This document shows positions 6,444 to 13,354 of a DNA stretch of 16,991 bases, in pieces (within the stretch, counting starts at the first letter, position 1; each line of letters opens with the position of its first letter). The DNA is from Acidobacteriota bacterium (lineage in GTDB: Bacteria; Acidobacteriota; Terriglobia; Terriglobales; Acidobacteriaceae): the NCBI GenBank assembly GCA_021799405.1, contig JAJZAL010000107.1, positions 1 through 16,991 on the forward strand, written 5' to 3'. Position numbers and translations under genes: made by a program. The notes under the pieces are model-generated. The model was not told the origin of the DNA, did not search any database, and was given only the letters and a program-made list of their open reading frames with translations.

Positions 6444-6956
6444 CTACTGCTCCGCGCCGCCAGCTCCGTTTTGGGGAACCTCTTCGCCGGCTTCGTCGTG
6501 AATCGTAGTGAGTTTCAGGACCTCCAGTTCGCGTTTGCCATTGGGAGTGACAACGACGGCCACGTCGCCTACCCGCTTGCCCACCAACCCCCGGCCGATC
6601 GGCGAGGTGGTGGAGATCTGGCCGTTGGCCACGTCGGATTCTTCGCTGGTCACCAGGCGGTAGATGATCTCTTCATCCTTGGTCGAGTCGTAGACCACCA
6701 CGGTGGAACCAAAAGCGACCCGATCTTTGGGAATATTGGCCAGGTTGACCAGGGAGAGCTCAGCCATGCGCTTCTTCAGCTGCCCAAGCCGGGCGTTCAC
6801 GAAGTCCTGGCGCTGTTTCGCCATGTGGTATTCAGCGTTCTCTGAAAGGTCACCCAGGGCCACCGCCTTCTTGATCTCGGCGGGAAGCTCATGGGCAAGC
6901 TCATGCTCCAGAAGCTTGATCTCTTCGAGAAGCTTTCTCTTGATGTGTTCGGGCAT
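6444..6956 (-). CDS. greA: Transcription elongation factor GreA
   Basis: The 170-aa protein has the two GreA domains. The N-terminal antiparallel coiled coil (about 1-75) has the tip GDLSENAEYH, where acidic D36 and E39 correspond to the residues that place Mg2+ in the RNA polymerase secondary channel. The C-terminal FKBP-like domain shows TSPIGRGLVGKRVGDVA and VTPNGKRELEVLKL. GreA stimulates cleavage of backtracked RNA and rescues stalled polymerase. A slightly extended, Gly/Ala-rich C-terminal tail (GEEVPQNGAGGAEQ) follows the usual end. The start is ATG at 6956, with only a weak GGA upstream. The gene is transcribed toward the phosphatidyltransferase. A TATAAT box lies about 65 bp upstream. 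Confidence 0.95.
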   Translation of the reverse strand: MPEHIKRKLLEEIKLLEHELAHELPAEIKKAVALGDLSENAEYHMAKQRQDFVNARLGQLKKRMAELSLVNLANIPKDRVAFGSTVVVYDSTKDEEIIYRLVTSEESDVANGQISTTSPIGRGLVGKRVGDVAVVVTPNGKRELEVLKLTTIHDEAGEEVPQNGAGGAEQ

Positions 6957-7020
6957 CTATGGTCCGTAGCGGGGAGCGAGGACGGCTCCGGCCGCGAGAG
7001 ATGAACGATCTAGAAACTCC

Positions 7021-7026
7021 ATTATA
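7021..7026 (-). promoter_or_regulatory. Candidate -10 box of the greA operon
   Basis: A perfect TATAAT on the minus strand at 7026-7021 would give a leader of about 57 bases before the greA ATG. No good TTGACA box is seen at 16-18 bases; a TGTCAA-like sequence lies about 20 bases upstream. The rest of the 196-bp gap between ruvX and greA shows no gene. Confidence 0.4.
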
Positions 7027-7152
7027 CGCGGAGAGCCCCCGGACCGTTGACAGGCGGTTCCGGTCTTGTGCCCTTGCTTCCAATCCGGTCCGTCAGAAAC
7101 CCGTCCGGGAGAACCGAATGATCCAAATAAACCCGTGGCAAATGAAAGGCGG

Positions 7153-7584
7153 TCATCGTCGCTCATCGAGGAACGATTGCAGGATCAGGGTGGCCGCTAC
7201 CTGATCGACCATCCGCCGGTGCTGCTGGCGCTGGTGTCCTGCTTCGTAGAGGATCCGGTGAGCCTCGTGCGAGGTAAGCCGCTCGTCCCACATATGGATG
7301 GGGAGCCCGGTCAGCTCCCCTAACGCGGCGGCATAAGCCTGTGTTTTAGCGGCTTGCGCGCCTGGTTCTCCGGAAAGATGCAGCGGCATTCCTACCACAA
7401 TCCCCGCCACGCCGAACCGCCGGGCGAGGCGGGCCAGGGAGCGCAGGTCTTCGCGGGGGTTGCGCCGGCGTTCCAGCGTGAGCACAGGCTGCGCCGTCAG
7501 CCCCAGCTCGTCCGAGACAGCCACCCCGATGCGGCGATTGCCGACATCCAGCCCGAGGTAGCGAGGATGAAGTACGTCTGCCAG
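7153..7584 (-). CDS. ruvX: RuvX/YqgF, putative pre-16S rRNA nuclease / Holliday junction resolvase, likely CTG start
   Basis: This RNase H-fold nuclease of the YqgF family is implicated in 16S rRNA 5' maturation and recombination. Motifs are YLGLDVGNRRIGVAVSDE (first catalytic Asp, D13), VVGMPLHLSG, WDERLTSHEA and VDQVAATLILQSFLDE. Conventional starts would force translation to begin at GTG 7524, which removes the catalytic DVG strand. Between the in-frame stop at 7602-7600 and D13 there is no ATG, GTG or TTG. CTG at 7584 has GGAG exactly seven bases upstream and gives 143 aa, the normal family length. I therefore annotate the CTG start. It diverges from mltG. A frameshift or sequence error is the alternative, but no better start is seen in other frames. 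Confidence 0.88.
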   Translation of the reverse strand: MADVLHPRYLGLDVGNRRIGVAVSDELGLTAQPVLTLERRRNPREDLRSLARLARRFGVAGIVVGMPLHLSGEPGAQAAKTQAYAAALGELTGLPIHMWDERLTSHEAHRILYEAGHQRQQHRRMVDQVAATLILQSFLDERR

Positions 7585-7678
7585 CTTGCGGCTCCAGGAT
7601 TACAGCTTAATGCCTCCGGCTCCCGCAAGGAGTCCCGTATGTCTTTCCTGCCATGCCCGATACAATCAAAAGATAAAG

Positions 7679-7698
7679 AGTCCCGCGGGGCTTTTTTT
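7679..7698 (+). terminator. Terminator-like hairpin in the mltG leader
   Basis: AGTCC and GGGCT (one G-T pair) close a CGCG loop at 7679-7692, followed directly by seven T to 7698. The form is that of a short intrinsic terminator on the plus strand. No plus-strand gene ends upstream, and it lies about 40 bp before the mltG ATG and just after a TACAAT -10-like box (7661-7666). It could be a leader attenuator or a chance structure; the stem is only five pairs. Confidence 0.4.
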
Positions 7699-7737
7699 GC
7701 GTCTTTAATGAGTGATTCAAGAATCAGCAGAAACGGG

Positions 7738-8781
7738 ATGGCGAACCGCAAGCGCAGGAGCAGAAAAAAGAGGGGGAGCTCCGGAGTTGCGGGCGCTTTG
7801 CTGGGGTTGCTTCTGGCCGCGCTGGCCGCGTCCGGAGCCGCGGCATGGCTGATTCTGTCGCCGTACGGGCCACATGCTGAGACGTTTGTCGAATTGGCGC
7901 CGGGATCGTCTTCAGTGCACATCGCCCGGCAATTGGAAGAAGCCGGGGTCATTCGGAGCCGGTTTGCCTTCGATGTGCTGCGTGTGTGGAAGCGGGGAAG
8001 ACTTGAGGCTGGTGAGTACCGGTTTGACCATCCCGCCCCGGCGATCGAGGTTTATGAACGGATAGCTCGCGGCGACGTGGTCACGGAAACTTTGACCGTC
8101 CCCGAGGGCGAAAACATGTTTGAGATCGCCGCGCGAGTCCAGGAAGCGGGGTTTGGCACTCGCCAGCAGTTCCTGGATGCGGCGAAGAACGAAGCCGGCC
8201 TGGTGTCTGATCTTGACCCCGGCGCAAAAAGTCTGGAGGGTTACCTGTTTCCGGATACGTACAAGTTTTCGCACGATACGAGCCCAGCCCAGATTGCCGC
8301 CGCCATGGTCCACAACTTCCATGTAGTCGCCGCTGAATTGGGGCTGCGGACGAATGTGCACGAGGTGGTCACGATTGCTTCGCTCGTAGAGCGCGAAACG
8401 GCGGTCGGCGTCGAGCGTCCCCTTGTGGCAAGCGTCTTTGAGAACCGGCTGGCCAAGCACATGCCGCTGATGAGCGATCCCTCGGTGATCTATGGGCTGG
8501 AACTTCAGGACCGCTGGCGGGGCGAGATCCACGAGAGCGACCTGACTTACAACACCCCGTACAACACTTACCTGCATGCGGGCCTGCCGCCGGGACCGGT
8601 GGCAAATCCCGGCATCAAGTCGCTGCGTGCCGCCATGCACCCGGCCAAAACGGATTATCTCTATTTTGTCGCCGCCGGCGCCGATGCTCAGGGACACTCG
8701 CTGTTTGCGCGCACGCTGGATGAGCACAAGCGAAACGTGGACGAGTACCGGCAGGCCCTGCGGAAGGCAGGTGAGCGATGA
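7738..8781 (+). CDS. mltG: Endolytic transglycosylase MltG
   Basis: The 347-aa protein anchors in the inner membrane and cleaves nascent peptidoglycan glycan strands, ending their elongation. It has a basic N-terminus (NRKRRSRKKR), one transmembrane helix (about 17-40), a LysM-like region (about 48-120) and the YceG/MltG catalytic domain. IASLVERET contains the expected catalytic Glu (E218). MPLMSDPSVIYGL, YNTYLHAGLPPGPVANPGIKSL and HPAKTDYLYFVA are family blocks. I chose ATG 7738 by family length and because codons upstream look non-coding (many A/T third positions). An in-frame ATG at 7639 has an excellent AAGGAG six bases upstream and would add 33 residues; it cannot be excluded. The stop overlaps the next ATG. 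Confidence 0.92.
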   Translation: MANRKRRSRKKRGSSGVAGALLGLLLAALAASGAAAWLILSPYGPHAETFVELAPGSSSVHIARQLEEAGVIRSRFAFDVLRVWKRGRLEAGEYRFDHPAPAIEVYERIARGDVVTETLTVPEGENMFEIAARVQEAGFGTRQQFLDAAKNEAGLVSDLDPGAKSLEGYLFPDTYKFSHDTSPAQIAAAMVHNFHVVAAELGLRTNVHEVVTIASLVERETAVGVERPLVASVFENRLAKHMPLMSDPSVIYGLELQDRWRGEIHESDLTYNTPYNTYLHAGLPPGPVANPGIKSLRAAMHPAKTDYLYFVAAGADAQGHSLFARTLDEHKRNVDEYRQALRKAGER

Positions 8782-9710
8782 AGTCGGTCCGCGGTCTGGC
8801 GCTCGTCTCGGCCCTCCTCCTCCCCTTCTTTCTTTCGGGGTGCTTTCTGGTATTTACCCGGCGCAAGCTGCCTGTGCCGAAGACTCCCACGGTGGTGCAG
8901 ACCGTCACTCCGGATGAGCTGGTCGAACGCCTCAATCAGCGCTGGGACGGGCTGCAAACGCTGAGTGCGAAAGTCCAAATCGCGGCCACCGTGCTCAAAA
9001 GCAGCGAAGGTCTGGCCAAGGACTACACGACCTTTCGCGCCATGATCCTGATTCGCAAGCCAGAGGACCTGGGCGTCTTCGGGCAAATGCCGGTCGTGCA
9101 TACATGGATGTTCTACCTGGTAAGCAACGGGCAGGACTTTACGGCTTATATCCCCTCAAAGAGCAAGGCCTATCGAGGTTCGGACTCCTCGACAAAGAAC
9201 ATTCCGCCGGAAGAGGGCCCTGTCTCTTCGGCAAAGTCCGTGGTTGACCAACTGCTGAGTTTGCGGCCGGGAATGTTCTTTAACGCGATGGTAGTGCGAG
9301 GCCTGTCGCCGGAAGATTACTACTCGGTAACTGCGGATACGGAAACGATGGAGGATCCGTCGAAAAAGCACCTCTATTCCATGCCCGAGTACATCCTGAG
9401 CATTACGCATCATGTTCCGGGCAGCCGGCGTGATATTCCGGTGCGCGTTATCACCTTCAACCGCGATGACCTCCTTCCGCATCAACAGGACATCTACGAC
9501 GAAAATGGCAACGTGCAGACACAGGTAACCTACACAGACTACCAGGACTTCGGTTCAGTCAAGTTTCCTGCCATCATCACGATGAAACGCCCGATGGAGG
9601 GCCTGCAACTTGTTCTGTCAGTCGAGAGTGTGAAGGAAAACATAAAGCTCTCAGACGATCAATTCGAGGTGAAGCTCCCCCCAGACACCAGAATTCAGAA
9701 TCTGGAATAG
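8778..9710 (+). CDS. Putative outer-membrane lipoprotein (LolA/LolB or DUF4292-like)
   Basis: This 310-aa protein has a lipoprotein signal: a basic start, a hydrophobic core and lipobox LSGC with C22 as the lipidated residue; Phe follows at +2, so no inner-membrane retention signal is seen. The mature part resembles the LolA/LolB-like half-barrel lipoproteins: an early helix (DELVERLNQRWDGLQTLSAK), then alternating amphipathic strands with VQIAATV, FRAMILIRKPEDLGVFG, ITFNRD and VTYTDYQDFGSVKFPAIITM. A role in lipid or lipoprotein handling at the envelope is plausible but inferred. The ATG overlaps the mltG stop as ATGA, so the two are translationally coupled. The gene is convergent with the Tat-protein gene, with one base between their stops. 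Confidence 0.75.
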   Translation: MKSVRGLALVSALLLPFFLSGCFLVFTRRKLPVPKTPTVVQTVTPDELVERLNQRWDGLQTLSAKVQIAATVLKSSEGLAKDYTTFRAMILIRKPEDLGVFGQMPVVHTWMFYLVSNGQDFTAYIPSKSKAYRGSDSSTKNIPPEEGPVSSAKSVVDQLLSLRPGMFFNAMVVRGLSPEDYYSVTADTETMEDPSKKHLYSMPEYILSITHHVPGSRRDIPVRVITFNRDDLLPHQQDIYDENGNVQTQVTYTDYQDFGSVKFPAIITMKRPMEGLQLVLSVESVKENIKLSDDQFEVKLPPDTRIQNLE

Positions 9711-9711
9711 C

Positions 9712-11472
9712 TCAGACTGCGGGCCGGATCTCGTACTCCAGCTTTCCAGCGGATTCCAATTTCACCACCGAAAAGGTCTTGCCGGGAACCGGGGAGTTGG
9801 CCCGCGTTTGCACGGCGGTTTGCGCGGCGGATGACACGCAGGCGGGATCAAATACAGGAATGTGTTCGACGATCTCGCCGGGCCGTTCGACACTGACACG
9901 AATGCGATCCTCAGCGAAGACGACCTTTTTCTGCCCGCCGCCTGGCAGTGGATACCGAACCGCCGCGCCGTCATCGAGGTATTCCGCCTCGAAGGGTGAG
10001 GCTTCCGCAGGCAGCGCTCCACCGGTCGATGTTCCCCATGCCGTCTCTCTGCCCTGCGTCTGCGACTGCAGCAGCACGCCTTTTGCCGGGGTCCACACAA
10101 ATGTAAGGCCAAAGCGCTCCTGTTCCGAGGCGGCCTTTGCCGTGGAAGCAAAGGCGGCATAGTAGCCGGGGCGGCGCACATAGGTGAAGACAAATGGCAG
10201 GCGCGTGTCCTTGCGCTGCTCCACAAAGGACTGCTCGGCCAGCGGCCGCACCAGCTTGCGCGCCTCCACGATCTGCTCCTCGGTCGGATGCCAGTCATAG
10301 TGCGCCCGCTGCAGGAAGAGATACGGCGTGAAGGCATTGAAGTCGCCCACCGGCAAGGGATCGACTTTGGGCCATTCCTTATCGAGCTTTTCGCGAGCCG
10401 CGCGAATCTGCTCGGCGCGCAGTTCCGGCGGTGTGGCAAAGGCCCGCATGATCGTGCACCGCTCTGCCAGCGGAGTGTCCACGTAGGTGTAGACCGCGTG
10501 TTTCTGGCGCGATTCGATGCTGCGGTTGAGAACGAGGAAATGCTGGCCCGGCTCGGGCAGCGCATTGAGCGCCAGCCAGCTACCGAAACGGTTCTCCTCA
10601 TCCACAAGGATGTCTGCCAGCGGAGTGTTGCGCCAATAGTGATACGCCATCTGCAGGTTCTCGTGGTGAGTATTCAGTGTGTAGCCGAGGTCCGGGCCAT
10701 CCTTCTCGTACATGTAGCCGCATGGGCTCTGCAATACTTTGGGGCTGGCCTCAAGGCGCTCGCGCAGCTGCGCAAACAGCGTGGCGTCAGGGTATGCATT
10801 CAGAAATGCCGCCCCACCCGCGAAGATGTTGGTGTACTGATTGGTGTAGGTACGGCCGTGACGGTAGAGGTCGGGATCGTACAGAACCGCATGCAGCGCC
10901 TTGCGGCAGGCATCGACGGAGCGCTGATGAATCGCGGGCGAAATCGGCGGCCCGCTCTTGAGCAGACGCAGAGCCTCCGACATGAATTTGACCGCGAACG
11001 ACGTGGCGGCCAGATTCCACTGCTGCGGCCCGTACTCACTGAACTTGCCATCGGGGCTTTGCAGATTGCACCAGTAATCGAGCGCCAGTTCCAGCCGGTA
11101 GCGCAGGGCCGCATTGCCCCGGTATTGATTCCACTTCTGCGGTGCGGTGTAGAACCATGCCAGCGTCAGGATGCTCTCCATGATGCGCGCGTTATACGGG
11201 TGAAGATTGTTGGTTCCGCGCCACACTGAGATGTCGATGAATCCGCGGTCGGGCCCATCCAGCATGACACTGTTGGCCACGCGCGCCAGATAGCTGAGAG
11301 CAAAGGGCATGTCCAGATCGGCATCGGCAAAATCGGACGGGCGAATCTTTGCGGTATCGAGCGGCGGTACGGTGACGTCGGAAGGTGCCACCGGTCCATC
11401 GGCGGCCATCAGTCGAGGAATGCGCAGGAACGGCGCGGCGGCCGCGCTCCATAGAAATTCTCTCCGATTCAT
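9712..11472 (-). CDS. Tat-exported protein of unknown function, possibly alpha/alpha-toroid polysaccharide-active enzyme
   Basis: The 586-aa protein starts with a twin-arginine signal (NRREFL, then a short Ala-rich core, probable cleavage near LMAADG), so it should be exported folded. The first 300 or so residues are helical and aromatic-rich with repeated Trp/Tyr/His blocks: WRGTNNLHPYNARIME, LALDYWCNLQSPDGKF, TYTNQYTNIFAGGAAFL and LGYTLNTHHENLQMAYHYW. This recalls the alpha/alpha toroids of polysaccharide lyases and glycoside hydrolases. The C-terminal third is beta-rich and sandwich-like. I recognise no specific family, so the enzymatic role is inferred. The gene lies downstream of the winged-helix gene and near a large TonB-dependent receptor, which fits polysaccharide use. 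Start ATG 11472. Confidence 0.8.
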   Translation of the reverse strand: MNRREFLWSAAAAPFLRIPRLMAADGPVAPSDVTVPPLDTAKIRPSDFADADLDMPFALSYLARVANSVMLDGPDRGFIDISVWRGTNNLHPYNARIMESILTLAWFYTAPQKWNQYRGNAALRYRLELALDYWCNLQSPDGKFSEYGPQQWNLAATSFAVKFMSEALRLLKSGPPISPAIHQRSVDACRKALHAVLYDPDLYRHGRTYTNQYTNIFAGGAAFLNAYPDATLFAQLRERLEASPKVLQSPCGYMYEKDGPDLGYTLNTHHENLQMAYHYWRNTPLADILVDEENRFGSWLALNALPEPGQHFLVLNRSIESRQKHAVYTYVDTPLAERCTIMRAFATPPELRAEQIRAAREKLDKEWPKVDPLPVGDFNAFTPYLFLQRAHYDWHPTEEQIVEARKLVRPLAEQSFVEQRKDTRLPFVFTYVRRPGYYAAFASTAKAASEQERFGLTFVWTPAKGVLLQSQTQGRETAWGTSTGGALPAEASPFEAEYLDDGAAVRYPLPGGGQKKVVFAEDRIRVSVERPGEIVEHIPVFDPACVSSAAQTAVQTRANSPVPGKTFSVVKLESAGKLEYEIRPAV

Positions 11473-11665
11473 TCTTTGAATCCCTTCGCTCTTCGTTGTT
11501 TGGATTTCCTCTGTACCCTACACCCCCTCCTATGGAAATTGTCAAGACGGCGCGCTGGGATGCGGACGAAGAAACGCTCGCAGAGCAGGAGAATCGCCGC
11601 GGCATTATCAGAGCTACTGCGGCATTTTCGGCATTGTGTGTGATCTTTGCAGGGGTCTTTCTCTG

Positions 11666-12970
11666 TTACCAGGTATCGACAGCCAGAATCGAAGGCGCGC
11701 CTGTTCTTCCATCGATGACCTTGAGTTTCAGGACCACCTCAATATTCCGGTTGGAAAAGTTCTTTCCCATCTGGCGGCGCAGCAGTTGCAGATAGTGGGC
11801 GCTGGTTGCGAAGTGAGCCGCGGCTTCCGTTCCATTCCGTCCCAATCCCGCGACCGCTACCACCCAGCCATCAAGGGTTGGGTCGTAGTACCTCGCCACC
11901 ACGGCATAATCATCCGCGCTGGAGTAAGGGAGAGACTGGTCGCGCCGCCAACGATTCTGCGAATCCTTTCGGTCCAGAATGATTTCATCCGGCGCAGCCG
12001 AGAAGTGAAAGCGCAGCGGATCAAGCAATCGAAGGGTCCAGATGTTGTTGTAAGCGCCAACCAGAACGACGGAATGCTCGCGAAGTGTGGTTAATGGCGT
12101 GGCGGGAGAAAACACCAGCCGAATTGCCGCCCCCGAGTGTTCCACAGCGTCGCTGACCTGCGAGATGGCCGAAGCAATCTGCATGGAAAGGAACGGATAG
12201 TCAGCGTCTTTGTCGGCCGTGATCACGCCCGAATAGTTGTTCTTCGCAAAAACTACGCTTCCTGTGCAGACGAGGACAGACTGCTGAGCGCGCAGGACCG
12301 GAGCCCAGAAATCGTTGACGACAGCTTGCGGCTGGACGGCGCGCGATCGCCACCACCATCCCGCGGCGATCCCCGCCAGCACGAGCAAAGCAGCCAACAA
12401 GAGCAAGAAGACGCGCCAGCGATTGGCCCACCATCCTGCCAGCGGCGCACCCCGCTCCTGAACGGTCGCTCCATTTGCCGGATCCAGGGGCGCAGTATGG
12501 CCCCATTCCTGCGCTTCGTGCTCTCCGCGAACATTTGCCCCCGCATCGCGCCTGACGCGCATCGCCTCGCCGCTCTCCATCGCATTCTGTGCGCTGTGCG
12601 GGTGGGTGAATTCCGGAACATAGGAGCCGGGCGGCAGAGAGATTTGAATTCTGGAACTCCGGCCATGTTCGGAGTAGTAAAGCAGGAGCCGTTTGCGCAC
12701 TTCGCCCGCGGTGTAACGCACCACTGTGTCCGAATTGGTGTCATAGGTCGGAGAACGGCCGAAAACTTCAATGCCTAGCGTGCGCTCTTTCAGCAACTCC
12801 GCCCGGCCCGCCAGCGTGTTCTCAACGATGTATTCGAGCAGCGCCGGGTAACGCTTACTGTTACAGAAGTGCGAGCTGGCAAGAATCGCGCGCAGTTCGC
12901 ACAGGATCTCCTCCCGGTCCTCGCGAGACGCCAAGTGCCATGTTTCGGAGCGCTCATGGTCAATTTTCAT
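11666..12970 (-). CDS. Membrane-anchored winged-helix protein
   Basis: The 434-aa protein has an N-terminal DNA-binding-like region (about 20-122) with the pattern seen in many acidobacterial winged-helix proteins: ILASSHFCNSKRYPALLEYIVE, LAGRAELLKERTLGIEVFGR, YDTNSDTVVRYTAGEVRKRL and IQISLPPGSYVPEF. A low-complexity linker leads to one transmembrane helix (about 187-206, flanked by WW and Arg). The remaining 220 residues would then lie outside and could sense a ligand or envelope state. This gives a ToxR-like layout, with a cytoplasmic winged helix and periplasmic sensor. The gene diverges from the TonB-dependent receptor and precedes the Tat-protein gene by about 190 bp on the same strand, so it may control one or both. 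The target is inferred from position. Confidence 0.82.
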   Translation of the reverse strand: MKIDHERSETWHLASREDREEILCELRAILASSHFCNSKRYPALLEYIVENTLAGRAELLKERTLGIEVFGRSPTYDTNSDTVVRYTAGEVRKRLLLYYSEHGRSSRIQISLPPGSYVPEFTHPHSAQNAMESGEAMRVRRDAGANVRGEHEAQEWGHTAPLDPANGATVQERGAPLAGWWANRWRVFLLLLAALLVLAGIAAGWWWRSRAVQPQAVVNDFWAPVLRAQQSVLVCTGSVVFAKNNYSGVITADKDADYPFLSMQIASAISQVSDAVEHSGAAIRLVFSPATPLTTLREHSVVLVGAYNNIWTLRLLDPLRFHFSAAPDEIILDRKDSQNRWRRDQSLPYSSADDYAVVARYYDPTLDGWVVAVAGLGRNGTEAAAHFATSAHYLQLLRRQMGKNFSNRNIEVVLKLKVIDGRTGAPSILAVDTW

Positions 12971-13354
12971 GGCAGATGGTCATGATACTCGCATTTCACG
13001 GTCAAGGCAAAGAACGTTTAACACCGGCCAGACCGAATTTACAACTTGATAATTATGAATAATATACACTACCCACCACGTTTCAAACGGTGAGACACTT
13101 GCCAGCCGCGTGTTCGCCATTGATAAAGATACGCAGCATTCAATGAGAACTCTGCCTGTTGCGCTGGCTCATGCAGCGCTGTGGTGCCACTACAGCGCCT
13201 TCAGCGAACATCTGCCCATTGCCGGCAGGGAGATTCCTGACACATCGATCACCTTTTTCCTTTACCGAAGGGTTTCAGGCTCTCTTCGCGAGCCGATCCC
13301 ACATTCGAACGACCAACCGGCAGTCCAAAAAAATCATTTGGAGGAAGCTTTTAG
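12971..13354. promoter_or_regulatory. Divergent intergenic region between winged-helix gene and TonB receptor gene
   Basis: This 384-bp region has no supported gene. An AT-rich stretch at about 13035-13075 contains TTGATA and TATACA-like sequences usable on either strand, but no box pair with normal spacing could be assigned. A GC-rich palindrome cluster lies at 13161-13198. At the right end GGAGG (about 13340-13344) sits ten bases ahead of the receptor ATG at 13355. The short plus-strand frames at 13110 and 13159 have no family resemblance and are taken as chance. Confidence 0.6.
13176..13198. repeat. Near-perfect 23-bp palindrome, operator candidate
   Basis: GCGCTGTGGTG and CACTACAGCGC flank a single central base; 10 of 11 pairs are perfect and the eleventh is G-T. 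The outer hexamers GCGCTG/CAGCGC recur upstream at 13161-13166 and 13174-13179, so two inverted pairs of the same half-site lie side by side. The position about 155-195 bp ahead of the receptor ATG suits a dimeric regulator site; an RNA hairpin in a long leader is the alternative. Confidence 0.55.

Noticed and set aside
10288..11229. 313-aa plus-strand frame antisense to the Tat-protein gene
   Set aside because: Shadow frame with no recognised domain; the minus strand has the signal peptide and coherent length.
11533..11795. Plus-strand frame starting MEIVKTARWDADEETLAEQ with one hydrophobic helix
   Set aside because: The first 50 residues look like a small membrane protein, but there is no ribosome site and the frame runs about 130 bases antisense into the end of the winged-helix gene. 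Kept only as a weak possibility for the 193-bp gap.
12137..12778. 213-aa plus-strand frame inside the winged-helix gene region
   Set aside because: Antisense shadow; no domain, and the minus strand encodes the conserved winged-helix motifs.
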